From Fodinibius salinus (lineage in GTDB: Bacteria > Bacteroidota > Rhodothermia > Balneolales > Balneolaceae), in assembly GCF_008124865.1 (NCBI RefSeq), contig NZ_VNHY01000003.1:186001-250000 (forward strand): a DNA stretch of 64,000 bases, in the 5' to 3' direction. Shown one piece after another: positions 10,327-18,334 of the stretch; within the stretch, counting starts at the first letter, position 1; the number at the start of each line of letters is the position of its first letter. The notes below the pieces were generated by a model, which saw only the letters and a program-made list of their open reading frames with translations, ran no database searches and had not been told where the DNA came from. The translations under genes and the position numbers were made by a program.

Positions 10327-10995
10327 ATGGCAGAACGTATTAAGCTTCATCCGGAAACGCCACATGTAAAACGACTTTTTGAAATTACTGATAAAATTCG
10401 CGAAGGTGCTGTTGTACTTTTCCCTACTGATAGCCAATATGCCATTGGTTGCGACTATAATAATAAGAAGGGTATTGAGCGCATACGTAACATCCGAAAA
10501 ATGGATAGTGATGATCATTTAACCCTTTTGTGTGACTCTCTCTCCGGCATTGCCAAATTTGCTCATATTTCTGATCATAATTTTAAGCTGATTAAGCGGA
10601 TGATCCCCGGTCCCTATACGTTTATTTTACCGGCTACCAAAGATGTGCCTAAGCTGCTAGTGCATCCCAAGAAAAAAACCGTAGGCTTTCGGGTACCCGA
10701 CTATCCCATTGCAGAGGGGCTGGTTCGAGAGTTGGGGAATCCTATGTTAGGTATTACTGCTAAAAAGCCGTCCATGAATAATAAATCGCTGGAAGACTAT
10801 GACCGTGAACCTTTTTTGCGTGAGTTTGAAAAGTTGGTGGATGTTGTGATTGATGACCAGCAAACACTTCCTTCTAAATCAACCTCTATTGTTGATATGA
10901 CGGATGACAAAACCAAACTAGTTCGTCGAAGTTTAGGTATAGATGAGTTGGAAGAGGTATTTCGAACCCAGCGCGAACCATTGGAAGAAGTATAG
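10327..10995 (+). CDS. YciO-type Sua5/YrdC family protein
   Basis: Protein of 222 residues with the Sua5/YrdC fold: FPTDSQYAIGCD near residue 33, RIRNIRKMDSDDHLTLLC, then MIPGPYTFILPAT and KKTVGFRVPDYP. True TsaC/Sua5 enzymes make threonylcarbamoyl-AMP for tRNA t6A. The FPTDS form (instead of PTET) and the short length with no C-terminal Sua5 domain place this nearer YciO, whose role in t6A is weak or uncertain. It is a single gene followed by a strong terminator. Confidence 0.85.
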   Translation: MAERIKLHPETPHVKRLFEITDKIREGAVVLFPTDSQYAIGCDYNNKKGIERIRNIRKMDSDDHLTLLCDSLSGIAKFAHISDHNFKLIKRMIPGPYTFILPATKDVPKLLVHPKKKTVGFRVPDYPIAEGLVRELGNPMLGITAKKPSMNNKSLEDYDREPFLREFEKLVDVVIDDQQTLPSKSTSIVDMTDDKTKLVRRSLGIDELEEVFRTQREPLEEV

Positions 10996-11044
10996 GCGAT
11001 TCCCGTTTAATAGATAGTACTGGTTAGTTTTAACGCTATGTATG

Positions 11045-11080
11045 AACCTTGGCAGAGTCCAGAATCTGCCAAGGTTTTTT
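11045..11080 (+). terminator. Rho-independent terminator after yciO-like gene
   Basis: A perfect 12-base stem, AACCTTGGCAGA at 11045-11056 paired with TCTGCCAAGGTT at 11065-11076, has an eight-base loop and is followed by a T run to 11080. It lies about 50 bases after the stop codon of the upstream gene. Confidence 0.9.
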
Positions 11081-11190
11081 ATTCGAACCTTAATTCCCAT
11101 CCCGCCGGCATGTCACTTTTGTACAGGTTGGACGCTTACATTTTATTGTGGTAATAGAACTATCGATTGTGTCTCCCAGCTGTGCTACGA

Positions 11191-11364
11191 AGTTAATTTG
11201 TCCTCTTTTTCTCTTCCGATACGCATATTACAATGTAGGAGTAGACTATCGTTGGCTTTGTTGGCAGGTAATTCCCTTAGGGGTACCCCTGCCGCCGATG
11301 TGTATAAGGACCTGTGATGATATCCAATCACAACAATTAACTTAAATAAACCTCTTATTCCATT
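11191..11364 (+). repeat. Leader copy 1 of the tandem lipoprotein duplication
   Basis: This non-coding stretch before the first lipoprotein gene is repeated before the second one at 12650-12827. Shared blocks include GTAATTCCCTTAG, CGCCGATGTGTATAAGGACC and an inverted repeat TGTGAT-N8-ATCACA at 11313-11332. It also holds a perfect 12-base palindrome AGGGGTACCCCT (11279-11290 by eye), which is damaged in copy 2. A short frame starting ATGTGTATAAGGACCTGTGA is kept in both copies. The leader is likely regulatory or a repeat family of its own. Confidence 0.8.
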
Positions 11365-12552
11365 ATGAAACGACCAATACAACTAGCGACTTTATTCTTG
11401 ACCATCCTATTGGTGGCGGCTTGTGGCGATGACGGCCACGGCCCGACCAATGGTAACAACAATGATGATCCCACCACCGGGGCGGTGGAAGTGGCCACTA
11501 GCAGCACCGGTGACGATATTGACGACGACGGTTACACCGTCACTGCCGGTGGGACCAGCCAAAGCGTGTCCGCTTCGGGCACCGTAACCCTGGCCGGCCT
11601 CTCCGAAGGGGACGTGAATACCGAACTGTCCGGGATCGCCGGCAACTGTTCGGTCAACGGCAGCAATCCCCAAACGGTGACCATTACGGCCGGGGATACC
11701 ACCTCCACCTCCTTTGCCGTGAGCTGCGAGACGGTCGCCGACGGCCAGATTGCCTTTACCAGCGACCGGGACGGGGACGGGGAAGTCTTCCTGATGAATA
11801 CCGACGGCTCGTCCCCGACGAAACTCACCGACAACTCCGCCGGTGAAATAGCCGGACCGATTTCTCCCGACGGCACCAAGATTGCTTTTGTCAGTGACCG
11901 CGGGGGTTCTACGACCCACCTGTATGTGATGGATGCCGATGGTTCGAACGTCCAGCAGCTGACCTCCTCGGGAGCAAGTGTGATTGTAAATAGAGTGGTT
12001 AACTGGTCGCCGGATGGCAGCAGCCTGGCTTTTGTAGATGACCGCAGCGGGAATGACGAACTTTATACGATCGGAGCCGACGGTAGCGGCGAGCAGCGGC
12101 TGACCAACAACAGTGCGGTGGATGGCTGGCCCCACTGGTCGCCGGATGGATCCAAGGTTCTCTACGCCAGCAATATCGACGGGGATTTTGAGGTTTACAC
12201 CATGAACCCCGACGGGACCGGCCGCCAGCAGCTCACCACCGACACCGACGATAATGGTATGCCCCGCTGGTCGCCGGATGGTAGTAAGATTGCTTTTTCC
12301 AGCGACCGTTCAGGGAACCTAGAAATTCACACCATGAACCCCGACGGCACCGGCGTGCAGCAGGTAACTAACGACCCGGGGTCGGATGAGTTCCCCAGCT
12401 GGTCGCCGGACGGAAGCGAACTCGCCTTTACCTCCAGCCGCGCTGGGAATACGGAAGTGTATAAAATTAATGCTGACGGTAGTGGAATGCCGACTAACCT
12501 GACGGCTAACAGCGCCACCGACACTATTCCCTACTGGAGCCCGATGGAGTAA
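11365..12552 (+). CDS. Lipoprotein with six TolB/PD40-like beta-propeller repeats, copy 1
   Basis: Protein of 395 residues. A lipoprotein signal ends at LVAAC (Cys20), followed by a low-complexity GDDGHGPTNGNNND linker. Residues of about 35-125 form an all-beta domain beginning TGAVEVATSSTGDD. The rest is six repeats of about 43 residues, each with a DGxxxIYxMNxDG strand and a WSPDGSKIAF strand, as in TolB/PD40 propellers. It is probably anchored in the outer membrane or periplasm; ligand unknown. The gene is much more GC-rich than its neighbours throughout, unlike copy 2, whose second half is AT-rich. The repeats are also alike at the DNA level (TGGTCGCCGGA recurs). Confidence 0.9.
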   Translation: MKRPIQLATLFLTILLVAACGDDGHGPTNGNNNDDPTTGAVEVATSSTGDDIDDDGYTVTAGGTSQSVSASGTVTLAGLSEGDVNTELSGIAGNCSVNGSNPQTVTITAGDTTSTSFAVSCETVADGQIAFTSDRDGDGEVFLMNTDGSSPTKLTDNSAGEIAGPISPDGTKIAFVSDRGGSTTHLYVMDADGSNVQQLTSSGASVIVNRVVNWSPDGSSLAFVDDRSGNDELYTIGADGSGEQRLTNNSAVDGWPHWSPDGSKVLYASNIDGDFEVYTMNPDGTGRQQLTTDTDDNGMPRWSPDGSKIAFSSDRSGNLEIHTMNPDGTGVQQVTNDPGSDEFPSWSPDGSELAFTSSRAGNTEVYKINADGSGMPTNLTANSATDTIPYWSPME

Positions 12553-12583
12553 ACGACGGGTATTTTTCCGAATAGTGACTTTT

Positions 12584-12617
12584 ACCCGCAGTGGCATCAC
12601 AGCCGCTGCGGGTTTTA
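12584..12617 (+). terminator. Terminator after lipoprotein copy 1
   Basis: The stem ACCCGCAG (12584-12591) pairs with CTGCGGGT (12606-12613), extended inward by GGC/GCC, and is followed by TTTTATT. It lies about 30 bases after the stop codon of copy 1 and separates the two copies. Confidence 0.8.
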
Positions 12618-12649
12618 TTATGGATCAGACCTGCCGGGGGTTATGATGA

Positions 12650-12827
12650 AATTAATTTGTCCTATGTTTGCTGGCCAACACGCATGTTGCAATGTAGAAG
12701 TAGTATTTCGTTGGCTTTGTTGGGCAGGTAATTCCCTTAGAGGTACCCCGCCGCCGATGTGTATAAGGACCTGTGATGACAGCAGATCACAACAGTTAAC
12801 TTTGATACAAACTCTTATTTATTGATT
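12650..12827 (+). repeat. Leader copy 2 of the tandem lipoprotein duplication
   Basis: Second copy of the leader at 11191-11364. The match runs from AATTAATTTGTCCT through CGTTGGCTTTGTTGG, GTAATTCCCTTAG and GTGTATAAGGACCTGTGATGA to the start codon. The inverted repeat TGTGAT-N8-ATCACA (12772-12791) is kept, with a changed spacer. The central GGTACC palindrome is less perfect here. Confidence 0.8.
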
Positions 12828-14012
12828 ATGAAACGATTATTACAATTATCAATTCTATTTCTTTCAACCTTATTTATTTTTTCTTGCGGCGGTGATGACG
12901 GCCACGGCCCGACCAATGGCAATAATAATGACGAGCCCACCACCGGGGCGGTGGAAGTGACCACCAGCAGCACCGGTGATGACATTGACGGCGACGGCTA
13001 CACCGTCAGTGCGGGTGGCACCAGCAAGAGCGTGTCGTCGTCAGGCAGCGTAATCCTGGCGGGTCTCTCCGAAGGGGACGTGAATACCGAATTGTCCGGC
13101 ATGGCCGGCAACTGTGCGGTAAAAAACGGGAGCAACTCCCAAACGGTAACCATTACCGCCGGGGATACCACCTCCACCTCTTTTGACGTGGAGTGCCAGG
13201 CGGTAGTTAATGGTCGGATTGCCTTTCAAACCACACGTGGTTCAAATAATGCAGATATTTATCTGATGAATCCTGACGGATCGGATCAACAAGCATTGAC
13301 TGATGATGTTGAAACGGATTATTTACCACAGATTTCTTATTCAGGAACTCGCGTACTTTTTTCCAGTTATCGCAATCAAAACTTTAATCTGTTTATTGTT
13401 AATGCTGATGGGTCAAATATTAGACAGGTCACAAGTTCTTCTGGAGATACGTTTGACAGCAGTTGGGCTCCCGATGATTCCAGTATTGTATTTGGGGACA
13501 ACCGAAGCGGTAATGAAGAAATATATACTATTGCCCCTGATGGTAATGATGAACAGCGGTTGACGAACAATAGTGCTAATGATGAAGACCCCAGCTGGTC
13601 GCCGGACGGCTCTAAGATTGTCTATACCAGCGATGCCGACGGTGATGCTGAAATCCATACGATGAATCCAGATGGGAGTAATATTCAGAAGTTGACAGAT
13701 AATGGTTCCTATGATGTTCATCCTGAGTGGTCACCAGATGGCAGTAAGATTGCATTTACCAGCAGCCGAGACGGGAATAAAGAAGTTTATGTTATGAATG
13801 CTGATGGAACAAATCCTCAGCGTATTACAAATAATTCAGCCAGTGACGAATATCCGAGCTGGTCGCGTGATGGAACGGAAATAGTATTTGATTCGGACCG
13901 CGACGGTAATGACGAAATTTATAAAATTAATGCAGATGGATCTGGTAACTTAGTTAATCTCTCTAATAACAGTGCCGAAGAGCGGTTTCCAAATTGGAGT
14001 CCGGTGCAATAA
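12828..14012 (+). CDS. Lipoprotein with six TolB/PD40-like beta-propeller repeats, copy 2
   Basis: Start at ATG 12828 (an in-frame TTG lies six bases before). Protein of 394 residues, paralogous to copy 1. It has a lipoprotein signal (LFIFSC), the same linker and N-terminal beta domain, then six propeller repeats. The first 390 or so bases of the gene are GC-rich and close to copy 1. The remaining repeats are AT-rich and diverged, although the protein pattern (DGNDEIYKINADGSG, WSPDGSKI) is kept. This mosaic points to gene conversion or recombination within the N-terminal part. It is convergent with the kinase gene. Confidence 0.9.
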   Translation: MKRLLQLSILFLSTLFIFSCGGDDGHGPTNGNNNDEPTTGAVEVTTSSTGDDIDGDGYTVSAGGTSKSVSSSGSVILAGLSEGDVNTELSGMAGNCAVKNGSNSQTVTITAGDTTSTSFDVECQAVVNGRIAFQTTRGSNNADIYLMNPDGSDQQALTDDVETDYLPQISYSGTRVLFSSYRNQNFNLFIVNADGSNIRQVTSSSGDTFDSSWAPDDSSIVFGDNRSGNEEIYTIAPDGNDEQRLTNNSANDEDPSWSPDGSKIVYTSDADGDAEIHTMNPDGSNIQKLTDNGSYDVHPEWSPDGSKIAFTSSRDGNKEVYVMNADGTNPQRITNNSASDEYPSWSRDGTEIVFDSDRDGNDEIYKINADGSGNLVNLSNNSAEERFPNWSPVQ

Positions 14013-14040
14013 TTGACTGTTGAAATTGCCCTTTTAATAT

Positions 14041-14080
14041 AACCTACAGCGGGATTAAAACTGCTGTAGGTTTTATTTTT
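14041..14080 (+). terminator. Terminator after lipoprotein copy 2
   Basis: The stem AACCTACAGC (14041-14050) pairs with GCTGTAGGTT (14063-14072) and is followed by TTATTTTT. It overlaps the 3' end of the converging kinase gene by a few bases. Confidence 0.85.
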
Positions 14081-16889
14081 TATACTTTTTTGCCATTTCT
14101 GGTTTATCCCAAGCTTCGTAAAGTTGAAAAAGATACTCCCGTGCTTTTTTCGTTTCTTGACTAGTTGTACCTCGTTCTTTTTTAAGTGTTTGGTACCCTT
14201 GCTTTAAAAACTTTTCAGATTTAGCATAGTCTTTAGTTTGGGTAAATGCATTTCCCAGTATTATTTGTGCATAGGCAATGCGCCAGCTTCCTTCCTTATA
14301 TGTTTCTTTTCTTATTTCTAGCGATTTACGTACCAATGGTATAGCTTCAATCGCTTGGTTGTTAAGTGTAAGGACAGCTCCGAGTTCTAGCATAACACCG
14401 CTTTTTTTAGGGTGCCCGGCAGGTAAAGCCTTTTCAAATATTGATAAGCTTTCTCGCAGATATTGCTCAGCTAAAATATATGAGCCTGTTTTCTTTTCTA
14501 TAAGAGCCAAATTGGATAAGTCTCCAGCGACGTATGGATGTTTTTCACCAAAATTTTCTTTATCAATTTTTAATGCTTCTTCGGCTAAAGATCGAGCTTC
14601 CTCATTGTTCCCCATTTCAATATAAAGGCGAGCTAAATTATTTAAGCTTTCTGCTAATCTTGGATGATTTTTCTCTAAAATTTTTCGACGTAATGCTAAG
14701 GCGTTTTCAAGATAAGGTTTGGCTTTTTCAAGCTGTCCGTTTTGACCATACAAAAGCCCCATGTTGTTATATGATTGTGCAATATAAGGATGTGAATCAC
14801 CATAGAGTTTTTTGTCAATCGAAATATTTTTTTGAAAGAGGGAATCAGCTTTTGCAATTTTTCCCTGTTTCTGTAGAACTAGGGCTAAGTCATTATATCC
14901 TGTAGAAGTTTTTGGATGAACCTCTCCATAATTGTCTCTCCAAATGGATAAAGCTTTTCGAAAGAATTTCTCTGCTTTTTCCGTTTGACCCATTTTGCTT
15001 AGTACTCCAGCTCTGTTATTAAATAACTCTGCCAGCTGAGGATCTTCTGAATCCAGAATTTGTTTTTCTAATGTTAGGGCTTCTCTGTACAAAGAGTCTG
15101 CTTCTTTATATTTGCCTTTTTGGTCCAATACTAACCCCAGATCGCTTAGGGTAGATGCAGTTTCAATATTATGAATACCAACGGTGCTCTTTTTAATCTT
15201 AAGTGCTTTTCGATGAAGCGACTCTGCTTTTGAAAAGTTGCCTAATTGACGCTGCAAAATACCCCATTCTGAAATACCTTCTGCGTATTCAAAACTGGTT
15301 GCTCCATAGGTATTCTTTCGGAGGCTTAGACTCTTTTTTATAAGAGGTTTAGCTTTATTAAATCTTCCAAGATTGCTATGCGCTTGTCCAATGATGGATA
15401 ACAAGCTAGCTTGGATTTCAGGTTGGTTTTCAAGTTGACCGATCCGCTCACTACCTCGCTCAAGAAAAGTGGCTGCAGTTACGGTATCTTTTGGATTGAA
15501 AGTCGGATCGCTTGCCCGAAACATATCTGTCAAAAAGCTGCTTACCTGCTGTGCCTTTTGGGCTTCCATTTGTGCCTTGTCCCGTTCCTCAGTAATTTTC
15601 CAGGCGTAAAAAGTGCTAAGGGCAATAGTGAATAATAATACGCCGGCAGTTATGGCTATACCGTTTTTATGGCGCCGAACAAACTTGCCAACTTTATATC
15701 GAACGGTATCTTTTCGGGCAATAACCGGCAGACTTTGTTCTCGTCTTTTCAGATCCTCAAGGATGTTATCAGCTGACCGGTAACGTTTTTCCGGTTCCTT
15801 GCGCAGTGCCTTCATGGTAATAGCTCCAATATCACCGTTTAATATTTTTGTAAGTGTTTTGGGAGTGGTATTCCGTCTGTCCGTCAGTTGTTTTTGTTGC
15901 TCTTTAGGTAATTGATCAAATTTTGTAGAAGGGGGAGTGGGAGATTGTTGGCGGATAATGTTTTCAACTTCTGTTAAGCCTTTATCATCCAAATCAAAAG
16001 GATGTACGCCACACAGCAACTCATAAAGGAGGATGCCCAGAGAATAGGCATCGGTGGAAGTGGTAACAGATTCACCTTCAATTTGTTCAGGTGCTGCATA
16101 TCCATATGTAAGCATGCGTGCACCGGTTTGAGTCTGAAGCTGAGTGCTATCGAAGTCTCCGCTTTTCAGCAGTTTGGAGATTCCAAAATCGAGCACTTTT
16201 ACGTCGCCGTCTTGGGTTATTAGGATGTTAGAAGGCTTAAGATCACGGTGGATAACGGCATTTTTGTGAGCGTGACGGACGCCTCGGCAAACTTTTTTGA
16301 ATAGATTAAGACGTTGCTCTACAGAAAGATTATTTTTATCACAATACTTGAAGAGCGATATACCGTCCACATACTCCATAACCAGATAGGGCAGTCCATG
16401 ATTGCTTAGGCCGCCGTCGAGTAATCGTGCAATGTTGGGATGGTCGAGCATGGCCAAGATATTCCGCTCGCGTTCAAAGCGTGCAATGTTAGAGGGGGTG
16501 TCCATGCCCTGCCGCATAATCTTAAGTGCTACTTTCCCTTGGTAAGCATCATCAGCCCGATCAGCGAGAAAGACAGAACCCATACCACCGTGACCGATTA
16601 CCTTTTTAATTTGATATTGGTCTATGGTTTCGCCGACCATGGAAGAGGCAGGCGGCTGCTCTTTATCGTCGGAGAGGTCGGCAGCCAAGTGGGCAGGGAA
16701 GGCCTGAGTTCCTTCTAAAAAATCTTGGGTATCTGATTCTTCAATAGATTTGAGAAGTTCGGTGACTTGGTAACGCAACTCTTCATTATCGCCGCACTGT
16801 TCATTGATATATGAAATGCGTTCTTTCCCTTCAATCTCCAGAGCCGTATCTACAATATCGTTAACTTTTTTCCATTCCTGCTGATCCAT
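14073..16889 (-). CDS. Transmembrane serine/threonine protein kinase with C-terminal TPR repeats
   Basis: Protein of 938 residues. An N-terminal helical module (1-60, MDQQEWKKVNDIVDTAL) is typical of sigma-linked kinases. The kinase domain follows, with the Gly loop IGHGGMGSVF (98-107), the Lys in VALK (123), HRDLKPSN (214-221), DFG (234-236) and YAAPEQI (264-270), so all catalytic residues are present. One transmembrane helix is at about 410-428 (ITAGVLLFTIALSTFYAW). The rest is TPR repeats of the kinesin-light-chain type (GxYxxAExLYREAL), predicted outside the membrane. It lies 42 bases downstream of the sigma-factor gene, probably in one operon. Confidence 0.95.
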   Translation of the reverse strand: MDQQEWKKVNDIVDTALEIEGKERISYINEQCGDNEELRYQVTELLKSIEESDTQDFLEGTQAFPAHLAADLSDDKEQPPASSMVGETIDQYQIKKVIGHGGMGSVFLADRADDAYQGKVALKIMRQGMDTPSNIARFERERNILAMLDHPNIARLLDGGLSNHGLPYLVMEYVDGISLFKYCDKNNLSVEQRLNLFKKVCRGVRHAHKNAVIHRDLKPSNILITQDGDVKVLDFGISKLLKSGDFDSTQLQTQTGARMLTYGYAAPEQIEGESVTTSTDAYSLGILLYELLCGVHPFDLDDKGLTEVENIIRQQSPTPPSTKFDQLPKEQQKQLTDRRNTTPKTLTKILNGDIGAITMKALRKEPEKRYRSADNILEDLKRREQSLPVIARKDTVRYKVGKFVRRHKNGIAITAGVLLFTIALSTFYAWKITEERDKAQMEAQKAQQVSSFLTDMFRASDPTFNPKDTVTAATFLERGSERIGQLENQPEIQASLLSIIGQAHSNLGRFNKAKPLIKKSLSLRKNTYGATSFEYAEGISEWGILQRQLGNFSKAESLHRKALKIKKSTVGIHNIETASTLSDLGLVLDQKGKYKEADSLYREALTLEKQILDSEDPQLAELFNNRAGVLSKMGQTEKAEKFFRKALSIWRDNYGEVHPKTSTGYNDLALVLQKQGKIAKADSLFQKNISIDKKLYGDSHPYIAQSYNNMGLLYGQNGQLEKAKPYLENALALRRKILEKNHPRLAESLNNLARLYIEMGNNEEARSLAEEALKIDKENFGEKHPYVAGDLSNLALIEKKTGSYILAEQYLRESLSIFEKALPAGHPKKSGVMLELGAVLTLNNQAIEAIPLVRKSLEIRKETYKEGSWRIAYAQIILGNAFTQTKDYAKSEKFLKQGYQTLKKERGTTSQETKKAREYLFQLYEAWDKPEMAKKYKK

Positions 16890-16931
16890 AAATAAGATTT
16901 ATTGTATTTCAAGGGAGGTTTTACAAAGCCC

Positions 16932-17498
16932 TCATTTATTCAACTCTTTATATAACCAACCCCGTGCTTTGGCCCAATCTCGTTTTACCGTTCGTTCTGA
17001 AACGTCCAGTGCATTGGCGGTAGCATAAACGGTCATTTGCCCAAAAAAGCGCAGGGTAACGACGTCGGCCATACGTTGATCCAGTTCTGCCAATTCTTTA
17101 ATCTTATCATCGAGTTCAACCAATTCTTCGGCCTCGTGATGGGCTTTTAGCAGTTTGTCAATGTAGGTAACATCCTGCTGACCGCTACCTCGTTTTTCAG
17201 CATTTTTCTTTCGAGCATGGTCAACGAGAATTTGCCGCATACAACGAGCGGCAATAGCCATAAAATGATCTTTATCGTTGGCATCAATGAGCGTTTGGTC
17301 AACCATTTTTAAATATACTTCGTGAACAAGCTCAGTTTCTGTGAACGTGATGTTGTCACGTTCTTTTTTAAGCTTGGAGTGTGCCAAACGTTTTAGCTCA
17401 GAATAGACTATAGGAAATATCTCTTCATAAGCCTCTTCTGAACCTTGTTTCATTTTAATCAGAAGTTGGGTTACATCTGACTTCTCTCTTTCACCCAT
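16932..17498 (-). CDS. ECF-like RNA polymerase sigma factor (TIGR02999-like)
   Basis: Protein of 188 residues with sigma region 2 (FPIVYSELKRLAHSKLKKER, then ETELVHEVYLKMVDQ and FMAIAARCMRQILVDHARKK) and region 4 (LRFFGQMTVYATANALDVSERTVKRDWAKARGWLY). This matches the ECF-like group that is usually encoded beside a Ser/Thr kinase of the kind found directly downstream here. In such pairs the kinase is thought to control the sigma factor in place of an anti-sigma factor. Target promoters are unknown; the tandem lipoproteins are near but not proven targets. Confidence 0.93.
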   Translation of the reverse strand: MGEREKSDVTQLLIKMKQGSEEAYEEIFPIVYSELKRLAHSKLKKERDNITFTETELVHEVYLKMVDQTLIDANDKDHFMAIAARCMRQILVDHARKKNAEKRGSGQQDVTYIDKLLKAHHEAEELVELDDKIKELAELDQRMADVVTLRFFGQMTVYATANALDVSERTVKRDWAKARGWLYKELNK

Positions 17499-17512
17499 TT
17501 GAAATATTTTGT

Positions 17513-17562
17513 GTCACTGTTAATAATGCCTGCAACGCAATCTATAAATAAATAGCAGTGAC
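17513..17562. promoter_or_regulatory. Spaced inverted repeat upstream of sigma-kinase genes
   Basis: GTCACTG at 17513-17519 and CAGTGAC at 17556-17562 form a perfect 7-base inverted repeat separated by 36 bases, directly upstream of the sigma-factor start. It may be a paired operator or autoregulatory site. This is pattern evidence only. Confidence 0.3.
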
Positions 17563-17684
17563 TGAAATACCAAAATTTATTCCGACGGGTGGACTATATG
17601 TTCTATATTTCTATTTGACTAACAGACAAGACGGTTTATTTTTAACAAAACGTTAAGCCATAGTGAGAAAAAAAGCAATACTTT

Positions 17685-18068
17685 ATGGGACTATTTGATG
17701 CAATAAGCAATACTTTTTCGGGATCTTCGGATGATATTTGGGATACTATTTCTCAACCTTCTGATTTGGAATCGATTGTGGATAAATCTGGAAACCGTCC
17801 ACAACTTATTTATAAACACAGCAATCGTTGCAGTGTCTGTTTTGTGGCCAAGGGTAATCTGGAGCAATCTTCTAAACAACTGCTTGAGCATGCTGATATG
17901 CATTATCTTAATGTCGTAAAAAATAGATCAGCATCAGATAGTGTTGCCTCTAAGCTGAATGTACGTCACGAATCACCACAGGTTATTTTACTGGATGAAG
18001 GAGAGGTTGTATGGCACGCATCACATGGCAAAATAGAAGGCTCAAAAATTTTGGAACAGCTTAGCTGA
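17685..18068 (+). CDS. ytxJ: YtxJ-like bacillithiol-system thioredoxin-fold protein
   Basis: Protein of 127 residues with a thioredoxin-like fold: PQLIYKHSNRCSVCFVAK with a single CxxC-like active site at about 47-50, then LNVVKNRSASDSVASKLNVRHESPQVILLDEGEVVWHASH. This is the pattern of the DUF2847/YtxJ family of monothiol bacilliredoxins, which remove bacillithiol from oxidised proteins. Its presence suggests that the organism uses bacillithiol. It is transcribed away from the sigma-kinase operon and is a single gene. Confidence 0.85.
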   Translation: MGLFDAISNTFSGSSDDIWDTISQPSDLESIVDKSGNRPQLIYKHSNRCSVCFVAKGNLEQSSKQLLEHADMHYLNVVKNRSASDSVASKLNVRHESPQVILLDEGEVVWHASHGKIEGSKILEQLS

Positions 18069-18334
18069 TGCTTTTACACAGAGGTACCGACAGAGAGCTC
18101 TTGTTGAATAATCTTTGATTTAATCCTCGATTAGCTTAGTCGCTTCTTTGAAATGGCTGGCGTCCCTCAGCGAATAGCTCCGTGTCCTCAGCGGTTCTTC
18201 TCAATCCTTGAAAGCTTTTTTAAATTTTTCGTAAAGGGTGGTTCGATGATGCCTTTTTGGGTAATGAATCCCACGATGTATTTATGGAGTGTCGTAGGTT
18301 AGATGTAATTCTGGGATTTAATATTATTTTATAT

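Noticed and set aside
11407-12135. Long minus-strand open frame (242 codons) opposite lipoprotein copy 1
   Set aside because: It is a shadow of the GC-rich repeat gene; its translation is Gly/Val-rich without domains, and the plus strand has a lipoprotein signal and regular repeats.
18069-18334. Short direct repeats (TCCCTCAGCG, TCCTCAGCG) between ytxJ and ggt
   Set aside because: Too short and too few to call a repeat element; no frame or stem is convincing.
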